Position numbers and translations under genes: made by a program | The notes under the pieces: model-generated | The model's input: only the letters and a program-made list of their open reading frames with translations | What the model was told of the DNA's origin: nothing | Database searches by the model: none | Assembly: GCF_037080055.1 (NCBI RefSeq) | Contig: NZ_JBAOJI010000001.1 | Location: 496,001 to 560,000 of the forward strand | Direction of reading: 5' to 3' | Length of the DNA: 64,000 nucleotides | Source: Halovenus sp037080055 | GTDB taxonomy: Archaea > Halobacteriota > Halobacteria > Halobacteriales > Haloarculaceae | Part shown: positions 18,142-26,360 of the stretch, one piece after another | Layout: every line of letters begins with the position of its first letter | Numbering within the stretch: position 1 is the first letter of the stretch

Positions 18142-19119
18142 CTATCTGTCCTCGTCGATCGGCAGTTCCGGCTCGTATCCGACCGCTTCGATCACCGCGT
18201 CCAGCACCTCTTCGACGTTCTCGTCGGTTGCGACGCTCATCACGTAGTCTGCTTCGTCTGGCGGCGCACCCTCGAATCGATCCCGCTTGTTCGCGACGGT
18301 CACCACTGGCACGTCGAACCGGTCGACGATATCCGCCCGCAGTTCCAGTTGGACGTTGAGGGGATAGCCACAGTCGCCGGAGGGGTCGAGAACGACCATC
18401 ACGGCGTCGCCAGCGTGTTCGAGCGCGCTGACGGCTTGCGATTCGGAATCGTTGCGCTCCTCCGGCGGCCGGTCGAGCAGCCCCGGAGTGTCGACGAGCT
18501 GGTACTTGATGCGCTTCGCTTCGACATGGCCGATCTGAATGTCCGTCGTCGTGAACGGATAGGAGGCCTCCTCGTTGCTCGCTCGCGTGACCTCGTTGAC
18601 GAAGGAGGATTTACCGACGTTGGGGTAGCCGGCGACGACAATCGTCGGCTCGTCCGGGCGGATATCCGGCAGTCCGCGCAACTGCTCGCGGGCGTCGGCG
18701 ACGGCCAGCAGGTCGTCTTCGATTTCCTCGACAACGTCTGCGATGCGGGCAAACGCCTGCTTGCGGAACTGCGTCGCAGTCTCCCGGTCGCCGGAGAGGC
18801 GCGGTTCGTACTCGTAGCGGATCTCGGTAGCCTTGTTGCTCGCCCAACTCAGTTCGTTGAGATGCTGCCGCAGCGCGTCGGCGTCGACGATAGCGTCCGC
18901 GAGTTCGTAGTAGAAGGGATCGAGACGGTCGAAATCCGGCCAGTCAGAGACGACGTTCTGGAGATTGTCGGAAACGATATTCGCCGCTGTCAACAGCATC
19001 GACTGCTGGGCGTCGGTGCCGTCTTTCGCCCGGCCGGCGCGGGCCGCTCGCGAGAAAGCCTTGTCGATCAGCTCCTCGCTGCGGGGCGTCGTCGGTAAAC
19101 TCTCGAATGGGTGGCTCAT
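18142..19119 (-). CDS. Nog1/OBG-like GTPase
   Basis: The 325-residue protein has an N-terminal helical domain (1-155) as in Nog1 and a G domain with G1 GYPNVGKSSF (near 166), G3 DTPGLL and G4 NKRD. Archaeal and eukaryotic Nog1 proteins bind the large ribosomal subunit during assembly. The archaeal form lacks the long C-terminal extension of the eukaryotic one. The gene is alone on its strand, with no obvious operon partner. Confidence 0.88.
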   Translation of the reverse strand: MSHPFESLPTTPRSEELIDKAFSRAARAGRAKDGTDAQQSMLLTAANIVSDNLQNVVSDWPDFDRLDPFYYELADAIVDADALRQHLNELSWASNKATEIRYEYEPRLSGDRETATQFRKQAFARIADVVEEIEDDLLAVADAREQLRGLPDIRPDEPTIVVAGYPNVGKSSFVNEVTRASNEEASYPFTTTDIQIGHVEAKRIKYQLVDTPGLLDRPPEERNDSESQAVSALEHAGDAVMVVLDPSGDCGYPLNVQLELRADIVDRFDVPVVTVANKRDRFEGAPPDEADYVMSVATDENVEEVLDAVIEAVGYEPELPIDEDR

Positions 19120-19326
19120 TGTCCATCTCTACCCGGTGAGGACTGAAAAGCGCGTCTGTTCGACAAATACAGCGAGCGCGCCGAACTCCCGGGCCGATCG
19201 ACGGACACTACGCATTCGGTACCGGATTCGATACTGAGGCGGTGAGTGTGAGTCGAGACCCGCACTTTTATTCAGAGTCTTGAGAACCACAGAAAGCATA
19301 TATGGGTGTCACAGAGAGAGTTCGAT

Positions 19327-19875
19327 ATGTCGACAGTATCGCCGGAGGAAGCGGTGCTGTTCGCCGGGGTCGGGACCGTCGTGGTGTTTGCGTGTGTCGT
19401 ATTCCTCCGAGAGAAGATCACTCTCGATCTCTCGCGTCCCCAGTTGCTACTACTGGTGACAGTTGTCTGTCCACTGGGCACCGTCGGTGTCGCTGCTGGC
19501 ATCGAGTACAACGCCAACACGATCGATTATACGGTCGACCAGTGCGGGACTCACTCTGCGGAAACCAACTTCAGCGAGTTATCGCCAGCGGCCCAAGAGG
19601 TGTTTCGCTCGACGCTTCAGGCGAACGGCGAATACACGACCCAAACGCACCCCGACGACCTCGTGCTCGAACGGGATACGGGTGCGACGAATTACATCCG
19701 GTACGAATCGGAGTGTTACGCGCTGCGCGGCTCGTACCGCGGTGATTTCGGAACGGGGTTCGTGATCTGGCTGGTGTATCTGATCGGCGGTGTCGTGACG
19801 CTCGTCTTCTTCGGTGCCACCGCACTCGATTACGCACTAACCGACCGATCTGACACCGGTCGGACGGATCGCTGA
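19327..19875 (+). CDS. Hypothetical membrane protein, 182 aa
   Basis: Three hydrophobic stretches are visible: AVLFAGVGTVVVFACVVFL near the N terminus, LLLLVTVVCPLGTVGVAAGI, and VIWLVYLIGGVVTLVFFG near the C terminus. An extracellular loop of about 90 residues contains two Cys that could form a disulfide. No family recognised. I chose MSTVSPEE because GCATATATGG lies about 30 bp before it, which suits a leaderless transcript. Confidence 0.65.
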   Translation: MSTVSPEEAVLFAGVGTVVVFACVVFLREKITLDLSRPQLLLLVTVVCPLGTVGVAAGIEYNANTIDYTVDQCGTHSAETNFSELSPAAQEVFRSTLQANGEYTTQTHPDDLVLERDTGATNYIRYESECYALRGSYRGDFGTGFVIWLVYLIGGVVTLVFFGATALDYALTDRSDTGRTDR

Positions 19876-19926
19876 TCGAGACAGAGAGCCGACGAGCGAG
19901 AGACATCGTCTTCCTTCGACAGACAC

Positions 19927-19969
19927 CTAACTAGTTGCTACCCAACAGCTGATCAGATACTAACTAGTT
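19927..19969. promoter_or_regulatory. Paired palindromic sites upstream of a HalX gene
   Basis: CTAACTAGTT occurs twice, at 19927-19936 and 19960-19969, both containing the perfect palindrome AACTAGTT. The 33-bp spacing is about three helical turns, so both face the same side of DNA. They lie 44-86 bp before the HalX start and upstream of its AT-rich TATTTTAA. A regulator-binding pair is likely but unproven. Confidence 0.5.
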
Positions 19970-20012
19970 ATGCGCAGTATTACTACGTGTCTGTACCGTA
20001 TTTTAACCTATA

Positions 20013-20549
20013 ATGAACCCCGACGGGACCGCGAATATTCTCATCGTCGACGACGAGCGACCGCTACTGGAATCGTACGCGGCAATGCTGGGAACCAGAT
20101 ACGATGTTGCGACGGCCGCGACCGGCGAGGACGCCCTCGAAGCGGTCGACGAGAAGACAGACGTTGTCCTGCTCGACCGACGGCTCCCGGAGTATGCCGG
20201 CCGAGACGTACTGGCCGAGATCCGCGAGCGAGAATTCGACTGTCAGGTGCTGTTCTGTTCCGCCGTCGTCCCGGACGTGGATATCCTCGCGGCCGAACTC
20301 GACGGTTACCTGCACAAGCCGGTCGGGACGGACGAACTGATCGACACGATCGAAACCCAGCTCGACGTGCGCGAGCGTTCGGAACCCGTCCAAGAGTACC
20401 TCCGGCTCGAACGGCTCAGGGCGACGCTCGACGACGCACAGTCGCAGTCACATCTGAGTGACTCCGAACGGTATCAGCAGTTGCTCGACCAGCTCGAACA
20501 GAAAGAGCAGGCGGTCGACAGTTCACAACACACTGCCTCTGCAGTGTAG
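20013..20549 (+). CDS. HalX-type response regulator (copy 3, divergent)
   Basis: The 178-residue protein has a receiver domain with VDDERP, phospho-acceptor region LLDRRLPEY and HKPVG lysine, then a shorter, less typical C-terminal helix pair with little HalX similarity beyond charge pattern. It keeps the PDVDI segment seen in the other three. There is no adjacent kinase or effector. The promoter region carries paired AACTAGTT palindromes. Confidence 0.82.
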   Translation: MNPDGTANILIVDDERPLLESYAAMLGTRYDVATAATGEDALEAVDEKTDVVLLDRRLPEYAGRDVLAEIREREFDCQVLFCSAVVPDVDILAAELDGYLHKPVGTDELIDTIETQLDVRERSEPVQEYLRLERLRATLDDAQSQSHLSDSERYQQLLDQLEQKEQAVDSSQHTASAV

Positions 20550-20571
20550 TCCGACGCCGGGCAGCGGATAG

Positions 20572-20871
20572 TTACCGTCGGTCGGCGAGTTCCGCCCGCA
20601 GATCATCGATGTCCATATCGTGCATCGAGAGCACGACGAGCAGGTGATAGACGATATCGGCCGCCTCGTGGGCCATCTCCGCCTCGTCTTCGTCCTTGGC
20701 CGCGAGCAGAAACTCCGTCGTCTCCTCGCCCAGTTTTTCGAGCGCGGCGTTTTGCCCTTTCTCGTGAGTGAACAGCGACGCCGTGTAGGAGTCCTCCGGA
20801 AGCGTCTCCTTGCGGTCTTCGATCACGTCGAACAGTTCGTCGAGAATCTCGTCGGCGGACGCGTCGGTCAT
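20572..20871 (-). CDS. hisE: Phosphoribosyl-ATP pyrophosphatase
   Basis: The 99-residue all-helical protein is a MazG-fold HisE with KLGEETTEFLLAAKDED and EAADIVYHLLVVL, which supply the Glu/Asp metal ligands. It hydrolyses PR-ATP to PR-AMP in histidine synthesis. It lies 53 bp downstream of pdxT on the same strand. The rest of the his pathway is not in this window, as usual for scattered his genes in haloarchaea. Confidence 0.93.
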   Translation of the reverse strand: MTDASADEILDELFDVIEDRKETLPEDSYTASLFTHEKGQNAALEKLGEETTEFLLAAKDEDEAEMAHEAADIVYHLLVVLSMHDMDIDDLRAELADRR

Positions 20872-20924
20872 ATTGCATCCTCACCGGGAATGGCCTTCAG
20901 CGCGTCGAAAGCATCGGAGTGCGA

Positions 20925-21524
20925 TCAGGCTTCAGCCAGCACCGTCTCGAAGAAGGCCAGATCGTGAATCCGGGAGTCGTCGGTCAGTTCGGGGTGGAAG
21001 GAGAGTCCGACGACCGGCCCCTGCCGAACGGCAACGGGGTCGTCCTCGATCTCCGCGAGCACCTCGACATCCTCCCCGACACTGTCGATGACCGGCGCGC
21101 GAATGAACACCGCCGGGAAGGGTTCGTCCAATCCGGTGACCGGCAGCGGAGCCTCGAAACTGTCCCGCTGGCGGCCGAAGGCGTTGCGCTGGACCGTCAC
21201 GTCGAGCAGATCCAGTGTCTCGACGCGGTCATCGTTGGCATCGGTGCTGACGAGGATCAGTCCCGCGCAGGTAGCGAGGATCGGTTTGCCGGTGTCGGCG
21301 TGGGCCCGGATCTCTTCGGCGATGCTTTCCTGGTGGACCAGCCGAGAGATTGTCGTCGATTCGCCGCCCGGCAGGAGGAGGACGTCACACTCCGGGACGA
21401 TGCCGGCGTTGCGAATCTCGACCACCTCGGCGTCTTCGCCGTGGGCCTGGGCGGCCTGCTCGATTGCCTCAGCGTGTTCGCTCACGTCGCCTTGCACCGC
21501 CACGACACCTGCTCGAACCGTCAT
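20925..21524 (-). CDS. pdxT: Pyridoxal 5'-phosphate synthase glutaminase subunit
   Basis: The 199-residue class I glutaminase has the oxyanion/nucleophile region ILATCAGLILV with catalytic Cys, an LLPGGEST motif, and SFHPELTDD with the catalytic His-Glu. It supplies ammonia to PdxS for PLP synthesis; pdxS is not in the window. It probably forms a transcription unit with hisE. Confidence 0.93.
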   Translation of the reverse strand: MTVRAGVVAVQGDVSEHAEAIEQAAQAHGEDAEVVEIRNAGIVPECDVLLLPGGESTTISRLVHQESIAEEIRAHADTGKPILATCAGLILVSTDANDDRVETLDLLDVTVQRNAFGRQRDSFEAPLPVTGLDEPFPAVFIRAPVIDSVGEDVEVLAEIEDDPVAVRQGPVVGLSFHPELTDDSRIHDLAFFETVLAEA

Positions 21525-21638
21525 GCACAGGAATAGGGAACGAGTGAGAAAAAGCGTCTCGGTCTCTCTGGCTGGACAGGCAGAGAGACCGAACGAGCAG
21601 CGTCAGGGTTAACATGTTCGGGCGCACTACAAGTATCT

Positions 21639-22001
21639 ATGAGTACGACCGACGACAGTCCCCAGCAGTCCGATATCTCGGTCACCAAGACCGCTGCATC
21701 GGAGGCGATCTCGCTGCTCGAAGGCGAAAGCATGGACACCGATATCGCCGGACTGCGGTTATACGTCCAGCAGGGCGGCTGTGCCGGACTCTCCTACGGC
21801 ATGCGCTTCGATAACGAACCCGAGGAGGACGATACGATCTACGAACACCACGGGCTACGTGTGTTCGTCGACCCCGCCAGCATGAACTACATCGAGGGTT
21901 CGGTGCTGGATTACGAAGGCGGCCTTCAGGGCGAGGGCTTTCACGTCGAAAACCCCAACGTCGTCAGCGAATGCGGCTGCGGCGAGAGTTTCCGCACCTA
22001 A
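21639..22001 (+). CDS. HesB/IscA-type iron-sulfur assembly protein
   Basis: The 120-residue protein has the A-type carrier signature: first Cys in QQGGCAGLSYGM and the C-terminal CGCGESF pair. These three Cys bind the transferred cluster. A short acidic N-terminal tail is added, as usual in haloarchaea. It overlaps the convergent dodecin gene by 4 bp. Confidence 0.92.
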   Translation: MSTTDDSPQQSDISVTKTAASEAISLLEGESMDTDIAGLRLYVQQGGCAGLSYGMRFDNEPEEDDTIYEHHGLRVFVDPASMNYIEGSVLDYEGGLQGEGFHVENPNVVSECGCGESFRT

Positions 22002-22198
22002 CTCTCTAGCTCGAAGGCTACCTCGACCTCTGCCTGGTACTCCCGGCCGTCTACACTCGCGAGTTCGACCCCCATCTCCTCGACTTCCACCCAGTGGACC
22101 TTATCGAGGGTGTCGTGTGCCCGCTCGATAGCGTTGTCGACGGCGGCGTCGAACGATTCTGGACTCGATCCAATCAGTGTGACCTTTTTGAATACCAT
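21998..22198 (-). CDS. Dodecin, flavin-storage protein
   Basis: The 66-residue protein (MVFKKVTLIGSSPESF) matches the dodecin fold: a beta-alpha-beta-beta unit with the flavin-stacking Trp in HWVEVEEM. Haloarchaeal dodecin forms a hollow dodecamer that stores riboflavin. The start is the second in-frame ATG, since upstream residues belong to no dodecin. Confidence 0.95.
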   Translation of the reverse strand: MVFKKVTLIGSSPESFDAAVDNAIERAHDTLDKVHWVEVEEMGVELASVDGREYQAEVEVAFELES

Positions 22199-22215
22199 GA
22201 GATTCACCTGTCTGC

Positions 22216-22233
22216 GCACGGCCGTTGCCGTGC
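22216..22233. promoter_or_regulatory. Hairpin between dodecin and HalX copy 4
   Basis: GCACGGC and GCCGTGC form a 7-bp inverted repeat with loop CGTT, in the divergent promoter region of dodecin (start 18 bp away) and the HalX gene. It overlaps the dodecin 5' flank. It could be an operator or an RNA stem, and evidence for function is absent. Confidence 0.3.
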
Positions 22234-22338
22234 CCATGTGTACCATACACCAGATACACAAAGTAGATTGGGGTACGGCGGGAGAGCGATGGGCGTTCCC
22301 CACAAGGCTATGTGGATCGAAATCGAAGGGTAGCGCAG

Positions 22339-22911
22339 ATGCCACCATCGGACCCAGTCGTGTTGATCGTCGAGGACGAGGCGGATGTCGCGGAGACCTA
22401 CCGGCTCTGGCTCGAAGACAGCTACACCGTCGAGACGGCCAAAAACGGCGACGAGGGGATCGAGAAACTCGACGAATCGATCGATGTCGTGTTGCTGGAT
22501 CGGATGATGCCCGGCCTTTCGGGCGACGAAGTCCTCGAACACATCCGCGAGGAGGGAATCGACTGCCGGGTCGCGATGGTGACTGCGGTTGAACCGGATT
22601 TCGATATTCTGGAGATGGGCTTCGACGCGTATCTCTCCAAGCCCGTCAAGAGCCACGAACTCGAAGAGACGGTCGCGAATCTGCTCGAACGCTCGACGTA
22701 CGACACGCTGTTGCAGGAGTACTACGCGCTCGTCGAGAAGCGCGCAACGCTCGAAGCGAGCAAAAACACGTCCGAACTCGAAGACAACGAGGAGTACGAA
22801 CAACTGAGAGCACGACTGGACGACCTCCGTGAGGAACTGTCGGAGACCCTCGGCGGGATCGAAGACGACGAGGATTTCATTTCGACACTTCGCAACATCG
22901 ACGACAACTAA
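22339..22911 (+). CDS. HalX-type response regulator (copy 4)
   Basis: The 190-residue protein has a clear receiver (VEDEADV, LLDRMMPGLSGDE, LSKPVK) and a coiled HalX C terminus rich in Glu/Arg. It is the closest in plan to copies 1 and 2. Its TAA stop shares one base with the ATG of the following gene, so the two are translationally coupled, which suggests that the downstream RecA-fold protein works with this regulator. Confidence 0.9.
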   Translation: MPPSDPVVLIVEDEADVAETYRLWLEDSYTVETAKNGDEGIEKLDESIDVVLLDRMMPGLSGDEVLEHIREEGIDCRVAMVTAVEPDFDILEMGFDAYLSKPVKSHELEETVANLLERSTYDTLLQEYYALVEKRATLEASKNTSELEDNEEYEQLRARLDDLREELSETLGGIEDDEDFISTLRNIDDN

Positions 22912-23582
22912 TGTACGATCTCGCCACCGTTCTCGGAACCGAGAGCCTCTCAGCGCTCGCTCCCGGATCGAGCCTCCTGCTCGCCGACGCCGGCGGGGCC
23001 GATATCGACGAGTGGCTGTTCGCGCTGCTGTTCGACGGACTGGAAAACGGCGACGGTGCTGTCGTCGTTTCGACTGATGAACCGGCGACAGCCGTCGTCG
23101 ACGCGCTCGACGACCGCGGAGCAGTCGATCCACAGTCGATCTGTGTGATCGAGTGTGCCGGCGACGAACGGTCGCGGCGGACACTCGACAGCGGTGTGTT
23201 CGTCTACAGCGTGCCCGATCCCGACGATCTCACCGGGATCGGTATCGGGCTCACCGCGTGTTTCGAGCGCCTGGAAGCCGCGGGCTACGAGCGGAGTCGC
23301 GTCGGATTTCGCTCACTGTCCTCGATTCTCGACGCGGCCGGCGAAAAAGCAGCGTTCAAGTTCGCACACGTCGTCACCTCACGGCTCGGGTCGGCGGACT
23401 TTCTCGGTGTGTTCGGACTCGAACAGCCGTACGATCCCGAGTCGAAGCGGATTCTCATCGAGGCATTCGACCGAACAATCGAACTCAAAGCGACCGGTGA
23501 CGGAGCGAAACGTCGAGTACAGGATCGCCAGCACAGACCGGACGCCTGGCAGGCCGTCGGCCCGCCGGGCTCAGATCGGTAG
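22911..23582 (+). CDS. RecA/KaiC-fold protein without Walker A (DUF7504-like)
   Basis: The 223-residue protein resembles the haloarchaeal KaiC-like or HTR-like group. It has a GSSLLLADAGG segment where Walker A would sit, but the GxxxxGK[ST] lysine is missing, so ATP hydrolysis is doubtful. The C-terminal tail is Arg/Gln-rich. It is translationally coupled to HalX copy 4, as the divergent RAD55-like ATPase is linked to copies 1-2. It overlaps the convergent PAP2 gene by 12 bp. Confidence 0.65.
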   Translation: MYDLATVLGTESLSALAPGSSLLLADAGGADIDEWLFALLFDGLENGDGAVVVSTDEPATAVVDALDDRGAVDPQSICVIECAGDERSRRTLDSGVFVYSVPDPDDLTGIGIGLTACFERLEAAGYERSRVGFRSLSSILDAAGEKAAFKFAHVVTSRLGSADFLGVFGLEQPYDPESKRILIEAFDRTIELKATGDGAKRRVQDRQHRPDAWQAVGPPGSDR

Positions 23583-24476
23583 CTCGATCCGGTCGCGAGT
23601 GAACTCACGCAGTCGGTCGGCAGCCGCGCGGGCGAACCGGTCGATCGGCTCTCGGAGCCGACGACCGATACCACCGATACGACCCTGTTGATTCTCCGGA
23701 TTGGTCAGCCACGCCGCTATGCCGACGCTGGCGACGGCGAGGCCGATCCCAGCGATGACGTCGGTCAGCCAATGGATCCCGAGGTACATCGTCGAGATCA
23801 CGACCGAAAGCGCGAGGACGGCCGAGATCGGAAGCCAGACCGGATACTCCTTCCGGGTTCGGTAGGCGAGCAACACTACCGTGACCGCGAGCGAGGTGTG
23901 CAGGGAGGGGAAGACGTTGACGTTAGAGTTGACCTCGCTGGTGAGCAGATTCGACTCTGGCCAGTGGAGATAGAGCAGTTGGTCGACGAGATCCGGCATG
24001 ACGTTTCGCGGGCCGTAGGCGATAAACAGGACGTAACAGGCCACGCCGATGATGTAATTGAGTGCGTACGCGAGAATCGCCTCTCGAACCGGCCGGTCGT
24101 CTTGCATGAGCAGGTAGGCGACGACCGGGAATGCGAGCAGGAAGATGTAGCCGTAGATGTAGGTGTACGAGAAGTACACCGTCGCTGCGGGCGTCGAGTA
24201 CCCCTGCAAGACAGCGACGAACTCCCCTTCGAGCGCCCAGATCTCGTCAGTGATCTGCCAGTTGAGCAGCCACGATAGCGTCGGCCCGACCGAGCGCAAA
24301 AACGAGTTGGCGGTCAGCACGCCGCCCAGCAGGAGGATATACGGGAATAAATAAAAGAGCCTGTCAGCGGCCTCCTGGCGGAACTCCCAGACACGGTCGA
24401 GGCCGACGATCGTGACGATGCCGGCGACGATCAGGACGGTCACGACGGCACTGATTTCGGGTAGGAGTGGAATCAT
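23571..24476 (-). CDS. PAP2-superfamily membrane phosphatase/transferase
   Basis: The 301-residue protein has six or more hydrophobic segments and the PAP2 active-site motifs NVNVFPSLHTS and IHWLTDVIAGI. It is of the inositol-phosphoceramide-synthase-like branch and probably dephosphorylates or transfers phospho-head-groups of isoprenoid or archaeal lipids. It is followed (in transcript order preceded) by the peptide-binding lipoprotein with a 4-bp overlap, so the two may be one unit. Confidence 0.88.
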   Translation of the reverse strand: MIPLLPEISAVVTVLIVAGIVTIVGLDRVWEFRQEAADRLFYLFPYILLLGGVLTANSFLRSVGPTLSWLLNWQITDEIWALEGEFVAVLQGYSTPAATVYFSYTYIYGYIFLLAFPVVAYLLMQDDRPVREAILAYALNYIIGVACYVLFIAYGPRNVMPDLVDQLLYLHWPESNLLTSEVNSNVNVFPSLHTSLAVTVVLLAYRTRKEYPVWLPISAVLALSVVISTMYLGIHWLTDVIAGIGLAVASVGIAAWLTNPENQQGRIGGIGRRLREPIDRFARAAADRLREFTRDRIELPI

Positions 24477-26272
24477 TGGAGGATGAAGGTGTCGTTTTCG
24501 TCGAACTCGAAGCCTCGCTTTCGGAACGCGGCCCGGGCCTCCGAAACGTTGACTTCACCATCCGAGCCAAGGAAGGGCACGACCGGATCAGTCTGATCGA
24601 AGGAGAGCTCTTCGGGATTCCATTGTGTCCCGTCGAACGGATGGGCTGCCGGCCGACCGTATCCCTCGAAAATCTCCTCGGTGACGTACTCTTTGTCGAC
24701 CAGTCGGGCCAACAACCGACGGAAGTACGGATTACTAAACGGCGTGGATCCAGTATTGAACCCGATCTGATACGGCGAGTGTGATTGTTCGGTGAACTGG
24801 GAGACGCCCGACGCACCGATAATTCGCTCGATGATCGCCTCCCGAGGGTCCACGCTGGTCGCGGTCGCGTCGACTTCCCCCTGCGCGACCTGATTGACCG
24901 CGGTTTCGTTCGATGGCACCATCACGAATTCGAGCGTGTCGAAGGAGGGTTCACCGACGAACTCCTCCGGGATGCCGTCGAGGATGCCGGCACCGCGCTG
25001 GAGGAAGTGATCCTCGAACGGTTGGAGGACGACAGCCTCGTCGCCGGAGACGTTTTCGACTGCCAGCGGTCCGCTGCCGACTGGCTCCGTATTCGAGTTG
25101 ACAATCGCCTCGGTCACGTTGCCGGAGCCTTCGATGCCCTGAATGTCTGCAACTTCGCTCAGATCTCGCCAGATGTGTTCCGGGAACACCGGGACGGTCA
25201 GTGCCTGGATCGCGACTTCTTCGCTGGCATCGACCAGCGAAAGTTCGACGGTCGTGTCGTCGACTGCGTGCGCGTCGGTAACGAGTCCGCTCCAGGCCTG
25301 AAATCGCGGAGATGGGACCGTCTGAGCGACCTTGCCGAGCGAGGTGTCGGCGAGGAACTCGTAGGTGAACGCAACGTCGTTCGCGGTGAGTGAGGTTCCG
25401 TCGTGCCAGCGCAGTCCTGGCCGGAGTGACACACTGAGCCGACCAGGCGTCTCCAGGCTGTACTCCGCAGCCAGCCACGGAACGAGTTCGTCTTCGATTC
25501 GACGGACGAGCGGATCGTACAGCAGATCTGTCACCGGATTCATCTGCCGATACTCGACAGACAGCGGATTGAGATTCTGGGACATCCGCGAGTCAGCAAC
25601 GGCCAACTGGAGCGCGAGTTCCTCGGAAAACGGGATCGACGGAGCCCGTTCGAGTGTGAGATACGAGAGCGGATTCTGCAACGGCCGATTCTCCCAGCCT
25701 GTGAAATTATCTGTTCGGGCGGCCCGTATCTCGTCGGGGAACGCGACGGTCGCCAGCGGCTGATCACGGCAGAGGAGTTCCAGCACGTCACTGACCGCCT
25801 CGTGTCGCTGGTCGCCGGACGCACTCCGCTGTGCTTCCAGCAGTTCGTCAGCGGAGAGATCCGCGTACCGGAACGGATTCTGCCAGCCGGGTTCGGTCGC
25901 GTACACCGAGTGCAAAAGCGAGTACAGCGCCTGCGGATCGTCCATCGGCGGAATCTGGGCGACGAACAGATCGTAGTTTCCGTTCAACAGCACCTCCCGG
26001 TACAGTTCCGTCTCCGGGAGGACGTTCAGCGTCGAGTTGATTCCGACCGCTTCGAGATTCTCGACGAGATGGCGCGCCAGAAGCGTCGCCATCCGATCCG
26101 AGTCCGCCGGCGGCGCAGTGACCGATAGCGTCACCGCCGAGGGCGAATCCCGGTTGAGAATACTTCTGATCCGCTGGATACAGCCGCTCGTCGAGCCGAG
26201 CGAGAGTGCTGCTGCTCCGCCAAGCAGCTGTCGTCTCGTGATCTGCGGCCCGTTATCTGTGGCTGTTTCCAT
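24473..26272 (-). CDS. Family 5 (peptide-type) ABC substrate-binding lipoprotein, orphan
   Basis: The 599-residue protein starts with a Tat signal (ITRRQLLGGAA) and a lipobox STSGC. The mature part is SBP_bac_5: a peptide/nickel-binding fold with TANDVAFTYEFLAD, typical of the family, and SLRPGLRWHDGT. It should be membrane-anchored outside the cell. No permease or ATPase for peptides is nearby, so it must work with a transporter elsewhere or serve as a sensor. It overlaps the PAP2 gene by 4 bp. Confidence 0.85.
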   Translation of the reverse strand: METATDNGPQITRRQLLGGAAALSLGSTSGCIQRIRSILNRDSPSAVTLSVTAPPADSDRMATLLARHLVENLEAVGINSTLNVLPETELYREVLLNGNYDLFVAQIPPMDDPQALYSLLHSVYATEPGWQNPFRYADLSADELLEAQRSASGDQRHEAVSDVLELLCRDQPLATVAFPDEIRAARTDNFTGWENRPLQNPLSYLTLERAPSIPFSEELALQLAVADSRMSQNLNPLSVEYRQMNPVTDLLYDPLVRRIEDELVPWLAAEYSLETPGRLSVSLRPGLRWHDGTSLTANDVAFTYEFLADTSLGKVAQTVPSPRFQAWSGLVTDAHAVDDTTVELSLVDASEEVAIQALTVPVFPEHIWRDLSEVADIQGIEGSGNVTEAIVNSNTEPVGSGPLAVENVSGDEAVVLQPFEDHFLQRGAGILDGIPEEFVGEPSFDTLEFVMVPSNETAVNQVAQGEVDATATSVDPREAIIERIIGASGVSQFTEQSHSPYQIGFNTGSTPFSNPYFRRLLARLVDKEYVTEEIFEGYGRPAAHPFDGTQWNPEELSFDQTDPVVPFLGSDGEVNVSEARAAFRKRGFEFDENDTFILQ

Positions 26273-26360
26273 CGTCTATCTATCTGTATTTAAATCGGTG
26301 TGACGTACATAAGCGTAGTGATTACTCTCTCGTTGTGCAACAAGTCCCAAATCTCGACAG

